Below are positions 26,146-35,302 of a DNA stretch of 64,000 nucleotides, in pieces; the first letter of the stretch is position 1, and each line of letters starts with the position of its first letter. A program made the position numbers and the translations under genes. The stretch covers positions 1 through 64,000 of the forward strand of contig NZ_MACH01000092.1 in assembly GCF_001884065.1 (NCBI RefSeq), given 5' to 3'. The DNA is from Bacillus proteolyticus. Lineage in GTDB: Bacteria; Bacillota; Bacilli; Bacillales; Bacillaceae_G. The notes below the pieces were generated by a model. That model did not search any database. It was not told where the DNA came from and saw only the letters and a program-made list of their open reading frames with translations.

Positions 26146-27039
26146 ATGAAGTATATGATTGGAGTAGACGGCGGTGGATCTAAGACAGAAGCAATTGTAT
26201 TTGATAAAGATGGAAACGAACTTGTAAGAGCTACAAGTGGATTTGGAAACATTTTAATAGATTTTAAAGAAGCACTTTTTCATATTATGGAAGCGATTGA
26301 TCAATGCCAGAAAAGTGTAGTGAAAGAGAATTGCGTTTGTATTTGTTTAGGATTAGCGGGTATAAGTGGAGCAAATACAAATGAATTAACATTACGTCTA
26401 AAACAGAAGTATGGAACACAAATTGAAGTTTTTAATGACGCAATGATAGCGCATGCAGCTGCTTTAAAGGGGAAGGATGGAATTATAACGATTGGCGGTA
26501 CAGGCGCGATTTGTCTTGGAAAGAAAGGAGAAGTGTACGAGTATAGCGGTGGATGGGGGCATATTTTAGGTGATGAAGGAAGCGGATATTGGATTGCGTT
26601 ACAAGGTTTAAAGAGAATAGCAAATCAATTTGATCAAGGAGCTGCACTTTGCCCATTAAGCTTAAGTATTCAAGACGAGTTTCAACTTTTGACATCGTCT
26701 CATATAAAAAGACTAGTATATAGCTCTTCAAAAAATAAAGTTGCAGCAATTGCACCATTCATTATTGAGGAAGCGAGAAATGGGAATGATGACGCACGTG
26801 AAATAATTATACAAGCTGGAAAGGAATTAGCTAGGATTACAGTAAATGTTTATAACAAGCTGAAATTTAAGCACCCAACTCCAATTGCAGTAAGTGGCAG
26901 CATATTGCGTTTAGTTCCTGAAATATATGCATTATTCAAGAAGTGCTGTGAAGAAAGTATGGAAGAGATTACATTTGTATCACAAACAGAAATGGCAGTG
27001 AAAGGAACATATTATTTAATGAAGGATAGATACTTTTAA
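26146..27039 (+). CDS. BadF/BadG-type kinase, probable N-acetylglucosamine (or MurNAc/GlcN) kinase
   Basis: A 297-residue ASKHA-fold kinase. The phosphate-1 motif is GVDGGGSKTEAIVFDKDGNE at the N-terminus. ITIGGTGAICLG (about 113-124) and GGWGHILGDEGSGYWIALQG (about 131-150) are typical of the N-acetylglucosamine kinase/MurK branch of the BadF family. With AnmK next door, phosphorylation of free GlcNAc or MurNAc released from peptidoglycan is the likely role. It is the last gene of the operon. Confidence 0.88.
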   Translation: MKYMIGVDGGGSKTEAIVFDKDGNELVRATSGFGNILIDFKEALFHIMEAIDQCQKSVVKENCVCICLGLAGISGANTNELTLRLKQKYGTQIEVFNDAMIAHAAALKGKDGIITIGGTGAICLGKKGEVYEYSGGWGHILGDEGSGYWIALQGLKRIANQFDQGAALCPLSLSIQDEFQLLTSSHIKRLVYSSSKNKVAAIAPFIIEEARNGNDDAREIIIQAGKELARITVNVYNKLKFKHPTPIAVSGSILRLVPEIYALFKKCCEESMEEITFVSQTEMAVKGTYYLMKDRYF

Positions 27040-27177
27040 GAATAGTTGTATGAGAATTTTTGTATGAATTGTAAATATATGATGTTAAAATATATAAAGG
27101 GATGTGGATAAAAAAGTACAATATACATAGTTCTTGAATATTGTATATGTATTCCCATGTAGAAAGTGAATGATAAC

Positions 27178-27726
27178 ATGATTAATAGTATGCAATTTTT
27201 GTATTTGGTGGCTTCTTATTTATTTGGAAACATATTGACCGCTTATATAGTAACGAAATGGAGACATAACGTTGATATTCGAGATGAAGGAAGCGGTAAT
27301 CCTGGCGCAAGAAATATGGGGCGCGTATATGGTAAAGGGTATTTCGTCGCTACATTTTTAGGTGATGCAATTAAAGGGGCAATCGTAGTTTCTATTGCAA
27401 AATACCTTTTTGAAAATTCTACATTTGTAATGTTAGCTTTACTAGCTGTTTTACTTGGACATATTTACCCAATTGTATTTAAAGGCAAGGGCGGAAAAGG
27501 CATTTCAACATTTATTGGAGGATTAATCGCATTTGATTATTTGATAGCGCTTACTCTTATTGCTGTTTTCATTATATTTTATTTAATCTTTAAAGGATTT
27601 ACTAAGCCAGGCTTAATTACAATCGCTTGTTTACCGGTTTGCATGATTTTGTATTCTTACTCTATTGTTACGACTATTTTAAGTGCTCTTATCATTGTAC
27701 TTATTTTATATGTAAATCGAGAATGA
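27178..27726 (+). CDS. plsY: Glycerol-3-phosphate acyltransferase PlsY (paralogue)
   Basis: A ~182-residue polytopic enzyme that acylates glycerol-3-phosphate with acyl-phosphate at the membrane, the first step of phospholipid synthesis. Signature loops are DIRDEGSGNPGARNMGRVYG (about 31-50) and KGKGGKGISTFIGG (about 100-113). The frame can be extended to a GTG at 27166, but the ATG at 27178 has better spacing from the AGAAAGTGA site. B. cereus group genomes carry several PlsY paralogues, and which is essential cannot be told here. Monocistronic. Confidence 0.87.
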   Translation: MINSMQFLYLVASYLFGNILTAYIVTKWRHNVDIRDEGSGNPGARNMGRVYGKGYFVATFLGDAIKGAIVVSIAKYLFENSTFVMLALLAVLLGHIYPIVFKGKGGKGISTFIGGLIAFDYLIALTLIAVFIIFYLIFKGFTKPGLITIACLPVCMILYSYSIVTTILSALIIVLILYVNRE

Positions 27727-27795
27727 AATGAACTTGTAATAAGTGGAGTTAATCTCCACTTATAATTTTTATTAAATACATAAAGGAGATACAAC

Positions 27796-29379
27796 ATGGG
27801 GTTAATTTATAAAGTTGCTGATCAAGCTTGGGAATTTGAACGTATACATGAATTGAATTATAAAACATTTGTAGAAGAAATTCCGCAACATGAAGAAACG
27901 AAAGAGCGTGTTCGTATAGATCGTTTCCATGAAGAAAATACATATTTAATTTGTTTAGACGATAATAAAGTAGTAGGTATGGTTGCGTTGCGAGGAAAAC
28001 GACCATTCTCGTTAGACTATAAAATTTCAAATCTAGATTTTTATTTGCAAGAACATGGAGAAAATGTATATGAAATTCGTTTGCTTTCAGTAGAACGTGC
28101 ATATCGAAATGGAAGAGCATTGTTAGGTTTAATTCGCTTTTTACATCGTTATTTGCTTCTAAATGGATATGAATTGGCGCTCATTTCTGCTACAACTCGT
28201 GAACTACCTTTATATGAGCAAATGGGATTCAAATCTTTCCATACGTTAGTTGGAACAGAAGAAGCAGCCTTCCAGCCAATGTATGTTACCCCTGCTATGT
28301 TTGAAGCGTCGAATGTTGGGGGTATTATGACGAAGGAATATACGTTTTTACCTGGTCCAGTCGATATTGAAGAGAATGTTCGAAAGGCATTTTCTACTAA
28401 GCCTACTTCGCATCGTTCTAAGTCATTTCAAGTGACGATGGAAAATGTGAAAAAACGTTTACTGCAAATGACAAAAGCAAAACGTGTGCAAATCATGTTA
28501 GGAACAGGGACATTCGCGAATGATTCGATTGCTTTACAGTTACGTTCTATAAAAGGGAAGGGACTAGTATTAACAAATGGGGAATTTGGTAATAGATTAG
28601 TTGGACATGCAACACGCGCACAATTACATTTTGATACGTATAAAAAAGAATTGGGAGAACCGTTTATTTATACAGAATTAGAAAAAATAATGGAAACTGG
28701 CAATTATGAATGGCTTTGGTTTGTTCACCATGAAACGTCAACTGGAATGTTAAATGATTTAGACGGGCTAAATACTCTTTGTAACAAGCGTCAAATGAAA
28801 TTATGTGTAGATTGTATCAGTTCGATTGGAGCAATACCGATAAATTTAAAGGATGTATATTTTGCAAGCGGCGTTAGCGGAAAGGCAATTAAATCGTTTA
28901 CTGGATTATCTTTCGTTTTTTATAATCACAATGTGAAAGTAAATGAGACATTACCGGCCTATATGGACATTGGTATGTACGAAGAAAATGAAAGTATTCC
29001 ATATTCTCATTCATGGAATTTAATGTATGCATTGCAAGAAGCATTAAAAAGATTCGAAGATGAAATGGCATTTGAAAAAATAAAAGAGACGTATGCATAT
29101 ATTGAACAAGCTATTACTACTATGAGTTTAAAACTTGTTTCACCTAAAGAACATGCTGCATCAATTATACTTACCATTCAATTAAATAAAGGTCTTTCTT
29201 CTAAAGCAGTAGGTGATGCGTTAGCATTACAAGGATATATTGTTCATTATGAGTCATCTTATTTACAAACAAATAATTGGATCCAAATTGCATGTTTAAA
29301 TCATTATAAAGAACGTGATATGAAGAGGATGTTAAATTGTTTGCAAATGTGTGTATTACAGAATGGGGTACATATATAA
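27796..29379 (+). CDS. Fusion of GNAT-like acyltransferase and class V aminotransferase
   Basis: A 527-residue two-domain protein. The N-terminal part (about 1-170) has the fold pattern of an acyl-homoserine-lactone-synthase/GNAT enzyme (VVGMVALRGKRPFS, IRLLSVERAYRNGRALLGLI, YEQMGFKSFHTLVG). From about 178 a PLP-dependent aminotransferase of the alanine-glyoxylate/2-aminoethylphosphonate type begins at YTFLPGPVDIEENVRKAFS, with GTGTFANDSIALQL, FVHHETSTGMLND and DCISSIGAIPINL. The expected PLP lysine lies in SGVSGKAIKSFTGLSF, but which Lys is used is unclear because the usual GSQKxL pattern is altered. The fusion suggests consecutive transamination and N-acylation of one metabolite. GGAGAT precedes the start. 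Confidence 0.85.
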   Translation: MGLIYKVADQAWEFERIHELNYKTFVEEIPQHEETKERVRIDRFHEENTYLICLDDNKVVGMVALRGKRPFSLDYKISNLDFYLQEHGENVYEIRLLSVERAYRNGRALLGLIRFLHRYLLLNGYELALISATTRELPLYEQMGFKSFHTLVGTEEAAFQPMYVTPAMFEASNVGGIMTKEYTFLPGPVDIEENVRKAFSTKPTSHRSKSFQVTMENVKKRLLQMTKAKRVQIMLGTGTFANDSIALQLRSIKGKGLVLTNGEFGNRLVGHATRAQLHFDTYKKELGEPFIYTELEKIMETGNYEWLWFVHHETSTGMLNDLDGLNTLCNKRQMKLCVDCISSIGAIPINLKDVYFASGVSGKAIKSFTGLSFVFYNHNVKVNETLPAYMDIGMYEENESIPYSHSWNLMYALQEALKRFEDEMAFEKIKETYAYIEQAITTMSLKLVSPKEHAASIILTIQLNKGLSSKAVGDALALQGYIVHYESSYLQTNNWIQIACLNHYKERDMKRMLNCLQMCVLQNGVHI

Positions 29380-29464
29380 AAACTTTTTCTTAACATAGAT
29401 GGATTCGTATAAAGGAGCTACTGCATACGAAAACTTAGAATAGATCATTGGAAGAGGTGTTATT

Positions 29465-30466
29465 ATGATAACTAAAAAACTACCATTACATATAGACGAT
29501 ATTAAAAAAGCTCAAAATATTCTAGATAGAAATGCTCGTAAAACCCCATTAGTAAAATCTTTTTATTTGACTAGTAAAACGGGCGGAGAAATTCACTTGA
29601 AATTAGAAAATATGCAATTAACAGGTTCTTTTAAATTCCGTGGCGCATTTAATAAAATGTCGCAGCTCACGGATCAAGAAAAAGAACGAGGCGTAATTGC
29701 ATGTTCAGCAGGTAATCATGCGCAAGGAGTTGCATTATCTGCACATTTACTTGGTATTAAGAGTAAAATTGTTATGCCAATTTCTGCACCACAGGCGAAA
29801 GTTGAAGCAACTAAAGGATATGGATCTGAAGTGATTTTACATGGTGAAACTTTTGATGATGCAAAGGCAAAATGTGAGGAGATTACAAGGGAAACAGGTG
29901 AAACATACTTACATCCATATGATGATGTAGAGGTAATGGCTGGTCAAGGTACAATTGGATTAGACATTCTGGATGATATGTGGGATGTTGATACTGTTAT
30001 TGTACCAATCGGCGGAGGCGGAATTATTTCTGGTATTGCTGTTGCATTAAAATCTTTTAATCCATCCATTAATATAATTGGTGTCCAAGCAGATAATGTT
30101 CATGGGATGAAGGCATCTTATGACAAAGGTACAATTGTAGAACATTATGAGGCACCTACTATAGCAGATGGTTGCGCGGTTAAAATACCAGGAAATTTAA
30201 CTTTTGAAGTTGTAAAAGAATTAGTAGATGATATTGTAACAGTATCAGAAAAAGAGCTGGAAGTAGCGATGAAAGATTTATTACAACGTGGAAAGGCTGT
30301 TGTAGAAGGTGCGGGTGCATTAGCTACTGCTGCTCTACTGGCAGGGAAAGTTGATCAATATATTAAAGGGAAAAAAGTAGTAGCGGTAATATCTGGTGGG
30401 AACGTAGACTTACAGCGTATTTCGAGTGTTTGTGAGCAATTTTTTGTGGCGAATGAAGTGAAGTAG
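29465..30466 (+). CDS. tdcB: Threonine dehydratase, catabolic type without ACT domain
   Basis: A 333-residue PLP enzyme that deaminates threonine (and serine) to 2-oxobutyrate (or pyruvate) and ammonia. The PLP lysine lies in TGSFKFRGAFNKM (about 57-69). SAGNHAQGVALSAHLLGI and PIGGGGIISGIA bind the cofactor phosphate, and SGGNVDLQR closes the domain. It lacks the C-terminal regulatory domain of biosynthetic IlvA, which makes it the TdcB-like degradative type. AGAGGTG precedes the ATG, and a terminator follows directly. Confidence 0.92.
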   Translation: MITKKLPLHIDDIKKAQNILDRNARKTPLVKSFYLTSKTGGEIHLKLENMQLTGSFKFRGAFNKMSQLTDQEKERGVIACSAGNHAQGVALSAHLLGIKSKIVMPISAPQAKVEATKGYGSEVILHGETFDDAKAKCEEITRETGETYLHPYDDVEVMAGQGTIGLDILDDMWDVDTVIVPIGGGGIISGIAVALKSFNPSINIIGVQADNVHGMKASYDKGTIVEHYEAPTIADGCAVKIPGNLTFEVVKELVDDIVTVSEKELEVAMKDLLQRGKAVVEGAGALATAALLAGKVDQYIKGKKVVAVISGGNVDLQRISSVCEQFFVANEVK

Positions 30467-30494
30467 TATTTTAAAAAATTGTTTTATGAACAAG

Positions 30495-30525
30495 GAGCTA
30501 AGAGGAATGATCTTAGCTCTTTTTA
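30495..30525. terminator. Terminator after tdcB
   Basis: GAGCTAAGA and TCTTAGCTC form a perfect stem with a 7-base loop and a T5 run, just before the convergent YkvA-like gene. Confidence 0.85.
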
Positions 30526-30526
30526 A

Positions 30527-30856
30527 TTATGCCTGTGCTGAAGAAAATAATGACTCCATTTTTACTTTGCTCTTCTCTCGAATTTCAGCATCTGCGTGTC
30601 TCATAACATATTTATGCGCTACAGCGATTGCTAAAACATCATCTAATAAGCCAATCCCAATAATAGCAGCAATATCTGGAATGAAATCAATAGTTAATAC
30701 GTAATAGGATAAAGCGGCTAATATTATGAACTTCGCTTTAGTAGGTAACCCTTTTTTTCTCATTGTGTAGTATAAAATAATACTTTCATATACGCTTGAT
30801 TTCCCAAGGTTTGCTGAGCTTTTTTTGAACTTTTTCCAAAGTGTCTGTTTCTCCAT
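30527..30856 (-). CDS. YkvA-family (DUF1232) membrane protein
   Basis: A 109-residue protein with the DUF1232 core: FIILAALSYYVLTIDFIPDI followed by GIGLLDDVLAIAVAHKYV, where the DxIPD and LLDD acidic motifs lie at the ends of two hydrophobic helices. The ATG at 30856 has AAGGAGTG at good spacing, and the longer frame (to 30904) does not. Function of the family is unknown. Convergent with tdcB. Confidence 0.85.
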   Translation of the reverse strand: MEKQTLWKKFKKSSANLGKSSVYESIILYYTMRKKGLPTKAKFIILAALSYYVLTIDFIPDIAAIIGIGLLDDVLAIAVAHKYVMRHADAEIREKSKVKMESLFSSAQA

Positions 30857-31100
30857 ATAAACACTCCTTTTACAAAAACATCGATTTTTTAAAAGGATAG
30901 ACAAAGAAGTAGGGAAATAATCAATTATATTGTTTTTCTTATTGTATATTCCATAAAAATAGGGAATTACCTGTTCAAAATAATAGAATGTTGGTTATGT
31001 AACGACTCACAGTGTTTTGTTACATAAGTATGTACAGTAAAATGTATGTGGATGATTTATTTATTATTAAAAATTGAATAAAGGGTATGGGGGAAGAAAA

Positions 31101-31787
31101 ATGAAGATAATAGAACTACCAATTGAATTTGAATTTAATGAGGCAAAACAATGTATTTATCCGAGCTTACTTATAGTAAACAATGAATTAACTTTAGTAG
31201 ATACAGGTTATATAAACTTTTTACCTTTAATTGAAGATGCAATTGTAAAACTTGGGTATGAGATGGAAAACTTAAAAAATATAATTATTACTCATTATGA
31301 TGATGATCATATAGGATCTTTATATGATTTCAAAATGAAATATCCTCACATTAATATTATTGCTAGTGAAATTGAATCTAACTACATTAATGGTGAAATA
31401 AAATCGGAGAGACTAGTCCAAGCTGAAGAAATGTTAGAATGTATGCCAAATGGAGAAAAAGAATTTGGTAAATGCTTTATACAACAGCTAAAAAATATAA
31501 GACATATTTCCGTCGATGAAAAAGTAAATGATGGCCAAATGATTTTGAATAATGAATGTCAAATAGTAGCGACGCCAGGACATACTTCGGGGCATATTTC
31601 ATTATATTTTCCGAATTTAAACTGTGTAATTACGGGAGATGCAGCGGTTCAAGAGAATCGTGAATTAGTTATAGCTAATCCGAATTTTTGTTTAGATTTA
31701 GAAAAAGCGGAAGAGTCTTTAAAGAGGATTAAAAACCTTAAAGCTGTAACTTATTATTGTTATCATGGAGGGAAACTTACTGTTTAA
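31101..31787 (+). CDS. MBL-fold metallo-hydrolase
   Basis: A 228-residue metallo-beta-lactamase-fold protein. The first metal motif is IIITHYDDDHIGSLYDF, a THxxxDH variant in which the middle His is replaced by Asp (HYDDDH). Later ligands are in ATPGHTSGHISLYF and VITGDAA, and the final His in YYCYHGG. Such variants occur in Bacillus hydrolases of unknown substrate such as YflN. The ATG at 31101 lies behind GGGGGAAG. Monocistronic. It is unlikely to be a true beta-lactamase, since it lacks a signal peptide and the canonical HxHxDH. Confidence 0.85.
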   Translation: MKIIELPIEFEFNEAKQCIYPSLLIVNNELTLVDTGYINFLPLIEDAIVKLGYEMENLKNIIITHYDDDHIGSLYDFKMKYPHINIIASEIESNYINGEIKSERLVQAEEMLECMPNGEKEFGKCFIQQLKNIRHISVDEKVNDGQMILNNECQIVATPGHTSGHISLYFPNLNCVITGDAAVQENRELVIANPNFCLDLEKAEESLKRIKNLKAVTYYCYHGGKLTV

Positions 31788-31792
31788 AATAA

Positions 31793-31832
31793 TAAAAAAA
31801 CGATCTTTCCTATATCGAAAAAATCGTTTTTT
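31793..31832. terminator. Bidirectional terminator
   Basis: AAAAAAACGAT and AATCGTTTTTTT arms around an AT-rich loop separate the MBL gene from the convergent secreted-protein gene. Confidence 0.75.
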
Positions 31833-32602
31833 TAATTCATAGATTCTGCAATTTGGATTAAATCCTTTACGTTATATTTTCCTTGTATATAGCGTTTGTT
31901 ACCAATTGCAATTGTATATTGAAAACCATTCTTCTGAAAGATAAGTTCATATGCTGAATCAAAATGAGGATTATATAATGCTTTTATATTATTTTTTAAG
32001 CTGTAGAACGTAGCTCCCCTATGTACATAGAAGCCTAATTTGTTTTGAACTGGTGAAACAGTGATTTTAAAAATCCCATTAATATCTTCATTGTAGTATT
32101 GGAGGTTTAAGTAATCGTTATAGATGTACCCTTGAAATTCGTGAATTTCGAACGGGAATTTTGTAGGAGTAAGTATATGTTCCTTATACTTCATTTCATA
32201 TTCTTTTACGATAGTAGCTTCTTTCATAAGTGGATTGGTACCATCATAAATTTGATTCATTTGAGATATTTTATTATTTTTTGTTACTATTTCTAAAATG
32301 AAACCGATAGTAAATTCATCATTAGTGCCTTTGAAATAAGAAATAAGAATTGTAGTATCTTCTTTTGGAGATCGTACTATTTTAATTTCATGAATAGGTT
32401 TTTCCTTTTGGAAAGTAGGTAGTTCAACTCCTTCTGTTACATATGACTGCATTAATTTTTTATCATTTTTGAGTAAAGCATGTTTGAATTCACTGATTAC
32501 ATCTGTTTGAGATTTCGCCATTATAATTGTGGTGGATTGAAAATATAGTAAGAAAAATAAGCAAAAAATTTTTATGAATGTAGTAGTTAATTTTATTATC
32601 AT
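31832..32602 (-). CDS. Putative exported protein of unknown function
   Basis: A 256-residue protein starting at 32602, with an N-terminal hydrophobic segment (about 5-25, IKIFCLFFLLYF) that reads as a signal peptide or anchor. The next stretch resembles a small NTF2-like fold (KHALLKNDKKLMQSYVTEG), followed by an all-beta-looking region. No enzyme motif is visible. A longer frame to 32779 exists but runs into the divergent gene and has no ribosome site. Secreted B. cereus hypothetical protein. Confidence 0.65.
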   Translation of the reverse strand: MIIKLTTTFIKIFCLFFLLYFQSTTIIMAKSQTDVISEFKHALLKNDKKLMQSYVTEGVELPTFQKEKPIHEIKIVRSPKEDTTILISYFKGTNDEFTIGFILEIVTKNNKISQMNQIYDGTNPLMKEATIVKEYEMKYKEHILTPTKFPFEIHEFQGYIYNDYLNLQYYNEDINGIFKITVSPVQNKLGFYVHRGATFYSLKNNIKALYNPHFDSAYELIFQKNGFQYTIAIGNKRYIQGKYNVKDLIQIAESMN

Positions 32603-32652
32603 ATAACTATCTTTCCATAAATTTGAAATATATATGTATAGGAGGAGAGAAG

Positions 32653-32922
32653 ATGAGTTTATTGCTTGATGTAATAATGGATATAATTTTATTTTACCCT
32701 CGAAATGACATGAAATTAAAACATCATATTGCCAAATTAAGTGAATTTGAGTGGTTTCGAAGGCTACACGAAGATACAAAGTATACGAGATTAATTTGGA
32801 GTAATAGAAAAATTAAAAAGTTCATTTTGTCTTCTACTAACATGGAAGCATTAATAAATTCGGAGGAAAAACAAAAAGAATTTATTCATCTAGTACACGA
32901 GGAATATAAAAAAAGAAGATAA
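32653..32922 (+). CDS. Small hypothetical protein
   Basis: An 89-residue protein beginning SLLLDVIMDIILFYPRND, with a strong AGGAGGAGAGAAG ribosome site, then a basic helical region rich in Lys, Arg, Trp and Glu (EFEWFRRLHEDTKYTRLIW). Divergent from the exported-protein gene, and 73 bases before the helicase on the same strand. No family recognised. Confidence 0.7.
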   Translation: MSLLLDVIMDIILFYPRNDMKLKHHIAKLSEFEWFRRLHEDTKYTRLIWSNRKIKKFILSSTNMEALINSEEKQKEFIHLVHEEYKKRR

Positions 32923-32995
32923 GAATTTTTTTATTTTTCATATTTGGCGAAACAAATGGTACAATGAAAGCTAATGTGAAAAATAAGGAAAAGAA

Positions 32996-34348
32996 GTGGT
33001 CTATTTGAAAAACTTTTTAGAATTAGGAATTAGTGAAACTTTTAATCATACATTACGTGAAAATGGAATTACAGAAGCAACACCAATTCAAGAGAAAGCA
33101 ATTCCGGTAATACTGTCTGGTAAAGATATAATTGGTCAAGCAAAAACTGGAACAGGTAAAACACTTGCATTCGTGTTACCGATTTTAGAAAAAATCGATC
33201 CAAAATCTAGTGATGTTCAGGCTTTAATTGTTGCGCCAACAAGGGAACTAGCACTGCAAATTACAACTGAAATTAAAAAAATGCTTGTTCAAAGAGAAGA
33301 TATTAATGTACTAGCGATTTATGGCGGGCAAGATGTAGCGCAACAATTGAGAAAATTAAAAGGTAATACACATATTGTTGTAGCGACACCAGGACGACTA
33401 TTAGATCATATACGACGTGAAACAATTGATTTAAGTAATCTTTCAACGATTGTACTAGATGAAGCTGATCAAATGCTTTATTTCGGTTTCTTATATGATA
33501 TTGAAGATATTTTAGATGAGACACCTGATAGTAAACAAACGATGCTATTCTCAGCAACGATGCCAAAAGATATTAAAAAATTGGCGAAACGTTATATGGA
33601 TGAGCCGCAAATGATTCAAGTACAAAGTGAAGAAGTAACGGTAGATACAATTGAACAGCGTGTCATTGAGACGACAGATCGTGCAAAGCCAGATGCACTT
33701 CGTTTTGTTATGGATCGTGATCAGCCATTTTTAGCTGTTATTTTCTGTCGTACAAAGGTTAGAGCAAGTAAGCTTTATGATAATTTAAAAGGACTAGGTT
33801 ATAATTGTGCTGAACTTCATGGTGATATACCTCAAGCGAAACGTGAAAGAGTTATGAAGAGTTTCCGCGAAGCTAAAATTCAGTACTTAATTGCGACTGA
33901 TGTAGCAGCTCGTGGACTTGATGTAGATGGTGTAACGCACGTATTTAACTTTGATATTCCAGAAGATGTAGAAAGCTATATTCACCGCATTGGCCGAACA
34001 GGACGTGCAGGTGGATCAGGTCTTGCAATTACATTCGTTGCAGCGAAAGATGAAAAACATTTAGAAGAAATTGAAAAAACGCTTGGTGCACCACTGAAAA
34101 GAGAAATAATTGAACAACCGAAGATAAAACGTGTTGATGAAAATGGAAAACCGTTACCAAAGCCGGCTCCAAAGAAATCAGGTCAATATCGTCAAAGAGA
34201 TAGCCGTGAAGGTTCTAGAAGTGGTTCAAAAGGTGGTCCAAGAAACGATTCAAGAAATAGTTCGAGAAATGATAACAATCGATCATTTAATAAGCCAAGT
34301 AATAAGAAAAGTAGTACAAAACAAGGTCAGCAAAGACGTGGCCGTTAA
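32996..34348 (+). CDS. DEAD-box ATP-dependent RNA helicase
   Basis: A 450-residue DEAD-box helicase with the full motif set: Q-motif ...[11 protein letters not shown], motif I AKTGTGKT, Ia [25 protein letters not shown] and [13 protein letters not shown]. After the helicase core (about 1-360) comes a basic Ser/Arg/Asn/Gly tail (about 385-450) for RNA contact. Such enzymes unwind structured RNA and help ribosome assembly, RNA decay and cold growth. The start is either GTG 32996 or TTG 33005, as AAGGAAAAGAAG lies just upstream. It is one of several paralogues in the group, so I give no csh letter. Confidence 0.93.
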   Translation: MVYLKNFLELGISETFNHTLRENGITEATPIQEKAIPVILSGKDIIGQAKTGTGKTLAFVLPILEKIDPKSSDVQALIVAPTRELALQITTEIKKMLVQREDINVLAIYGGQDVAQQLRKLKGNTHIVVATPGRLLDHIRRETIDLSNLSTIVLDEADQMLYFGFLYDIEDILDETPDSKQTMLFSATMPKDIKKLAKRYMDEPQMIQVQSEEVTVDTIEQRVIETTDRAKPDALRFVMDRDQPFLAVIFCRTKVRASKLYDNLKGLGYNCAELHGDIPQAKRERVMKSFREAKIQYLIATDVAARGLDVDGVTHVFNFDIPEDVESYIHRIGRTGRAGGSGLAITFVAAKDEKHLEEIEKTLGAPLKREIIEQPKIKRVDENGKPLPKPAPKKSGQYRQRDSREGSRSGSKGGPRNDSRNSSRNDNNRSFNKPSNKKSSTKQGQQRRGR

Positions 34349-34362
34349 ATAGTTATTATTCT

Positions 34363-34396
34363 AAAAGAGTCGCAATGCGTTGCGGCTCTTTTTTGT
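34363..34396 (+). terminator. Terminator after the DEAD-box helicase gene
   Basis: AAAAGAGTCGCAA and TTGCGGCTCTTTTTT form a strong hairpin with T6. Confidence 0.9.
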
Positions 34397-34565
34397 TTTT
34401 ATACAATGAAGTCGATATAAGTACAAGGGTGGTGCACAGAAGTAATTTTTAAAATTTCATTCACCGAATTGAAAAATTAAGAATTCATAAAGGAAATCAA
34501 AAGTAGGATGTTGTATATGTACAATAATTAGGAAACTTTTTATTAACTAAACATATAATTTAAAT

Positions 34566-34582
34566 AGACCGACAGTCGGTCT
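34566..34582. promoter_or_regulatory. TetR operator, site 1
   Basis: AGACCGACAGTCGGTCT is a perfect dyad (8-bp arms, one central base), 20 bases before the TetR start, placed to block its own transcription. Confidence 0.85.
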
Positions 34583-34601
34583 GGTGGGAAGGGGAACTTG
34601 A

Positions 34602-35237
34602 ATGCGAATTGTAAAGGAGTATGAGGAGCGCAGAAAGGAAATTTTAGAAACTGCTGAACGTTTATTTGTTACTAAAGGATATACGAAAACAACAGTAAAT
34701 GACATTTTAAAAGAGATAGGGATAGCAAAGGGGACGTTTTATCATTATTTTAAGTCGAAAGAAGAAGTGATGGATGAAATCATTATGAGGATTATTAAAG
34801 CGGATGTTGCTAAAGCGAAAGTAATCATCTCTAATCCAAATATCCCAGTTTTAGAAAAGTTATTTCGAGTTTTAATGGAGCACTCGCCAAAATCAGGTGA
34901 CATAAAAGATAAAATGATTGAACAATTTCATCAACCCAATAATGCAGAAATGCATCAAAAAAGTTTAGTACAATCCATTATACATTTATCTCCTGTTTTA
35001 GCGGAAATTTTAGAACAAGGAATCGATGAAGGCGTATTTTCTACACCATACCCACAAGAAACAATTGAATTATTACTCTCTTCAGCACAAGTCATATTTG
35101 ATGAAGGTTTATTCCAGTGGAAGCCGGAAGAAATGATGAGAAGAGCGAAAGCTTATATTAAAATGATGGAAGTATCTGTTGGAGCGAAAGAAGGATCCTT
35201 TGATTATATGATCGAGGTTTTAATGAAACAGAAATAG
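34602..35237 (+). CDS. TetR/AcrR-family transcriptional regulator
   Basis: A 211-residue repressor. The N-terminal helix-turn-helix (about 8-55) reads RKEILETAERLFVTKGYTKT, then VNDILKEIGIAKGTFYHYFK, the classic TetR pattern. The rest is an alpha-helical ligand-binding domain. It is the first gene of an efflux operon, and its own dyad appears both before this gene and between it and the MFS gene. It probably senses a substrate of the downstream pumps. Confidence 0.93.
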   Translation: MRIVKEYEERRKEILETAERLFVTKGYTKTTVNDILKEIGIAKGTFYHYFKSKEEVMDEIIMRIIKADVAKAKVIISNPNIPVLEKLFRVLMEHSPKSGDIKDKMIEQFHQPNNAEMHQKSLVQSIIHLSPVLAEILEQGIDEGVFSTPYPQETIELLLSSAQVIFDEGLFQWKPEEMMRRAKAYIKMMEVSVGAKEGSFDYMIEVLMKQK

Positions 35238-35259
35238 CTTTTTTCTGTTTGGGTATTAT

Positions 35260-35276
35260 AGACCGGCAGTCGGTCT
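35260..35276. promoter_or_regulatory. TetR operator, site 2
   Basis: AGACCGGCAGTCGGTCT differs from site 1 at a single base and lies in the 65-bp gap between the TetR and MFS genes. A second repressed promoter for the transporters is likely. Confidence 0.85.
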
Positions 35277-35302
35277 AAATTTGAATGAAGGGTGTGATGA
35301 AG

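Noticed and set aside
30486-30704. Plus-strand frame of 72 codons after tdcB
   Set aside because: Its start lies in the terminator of tdcB and the rest is the reverse of the YkvA-family gene.
31101-31787. MBL-fold protein as a beta-lactamase of the SigP regulon
   Set aside because: No signal peptide, the first metal motif is HYDDDH rather than HxHxDH, and no SigP-type promoter precedes it.
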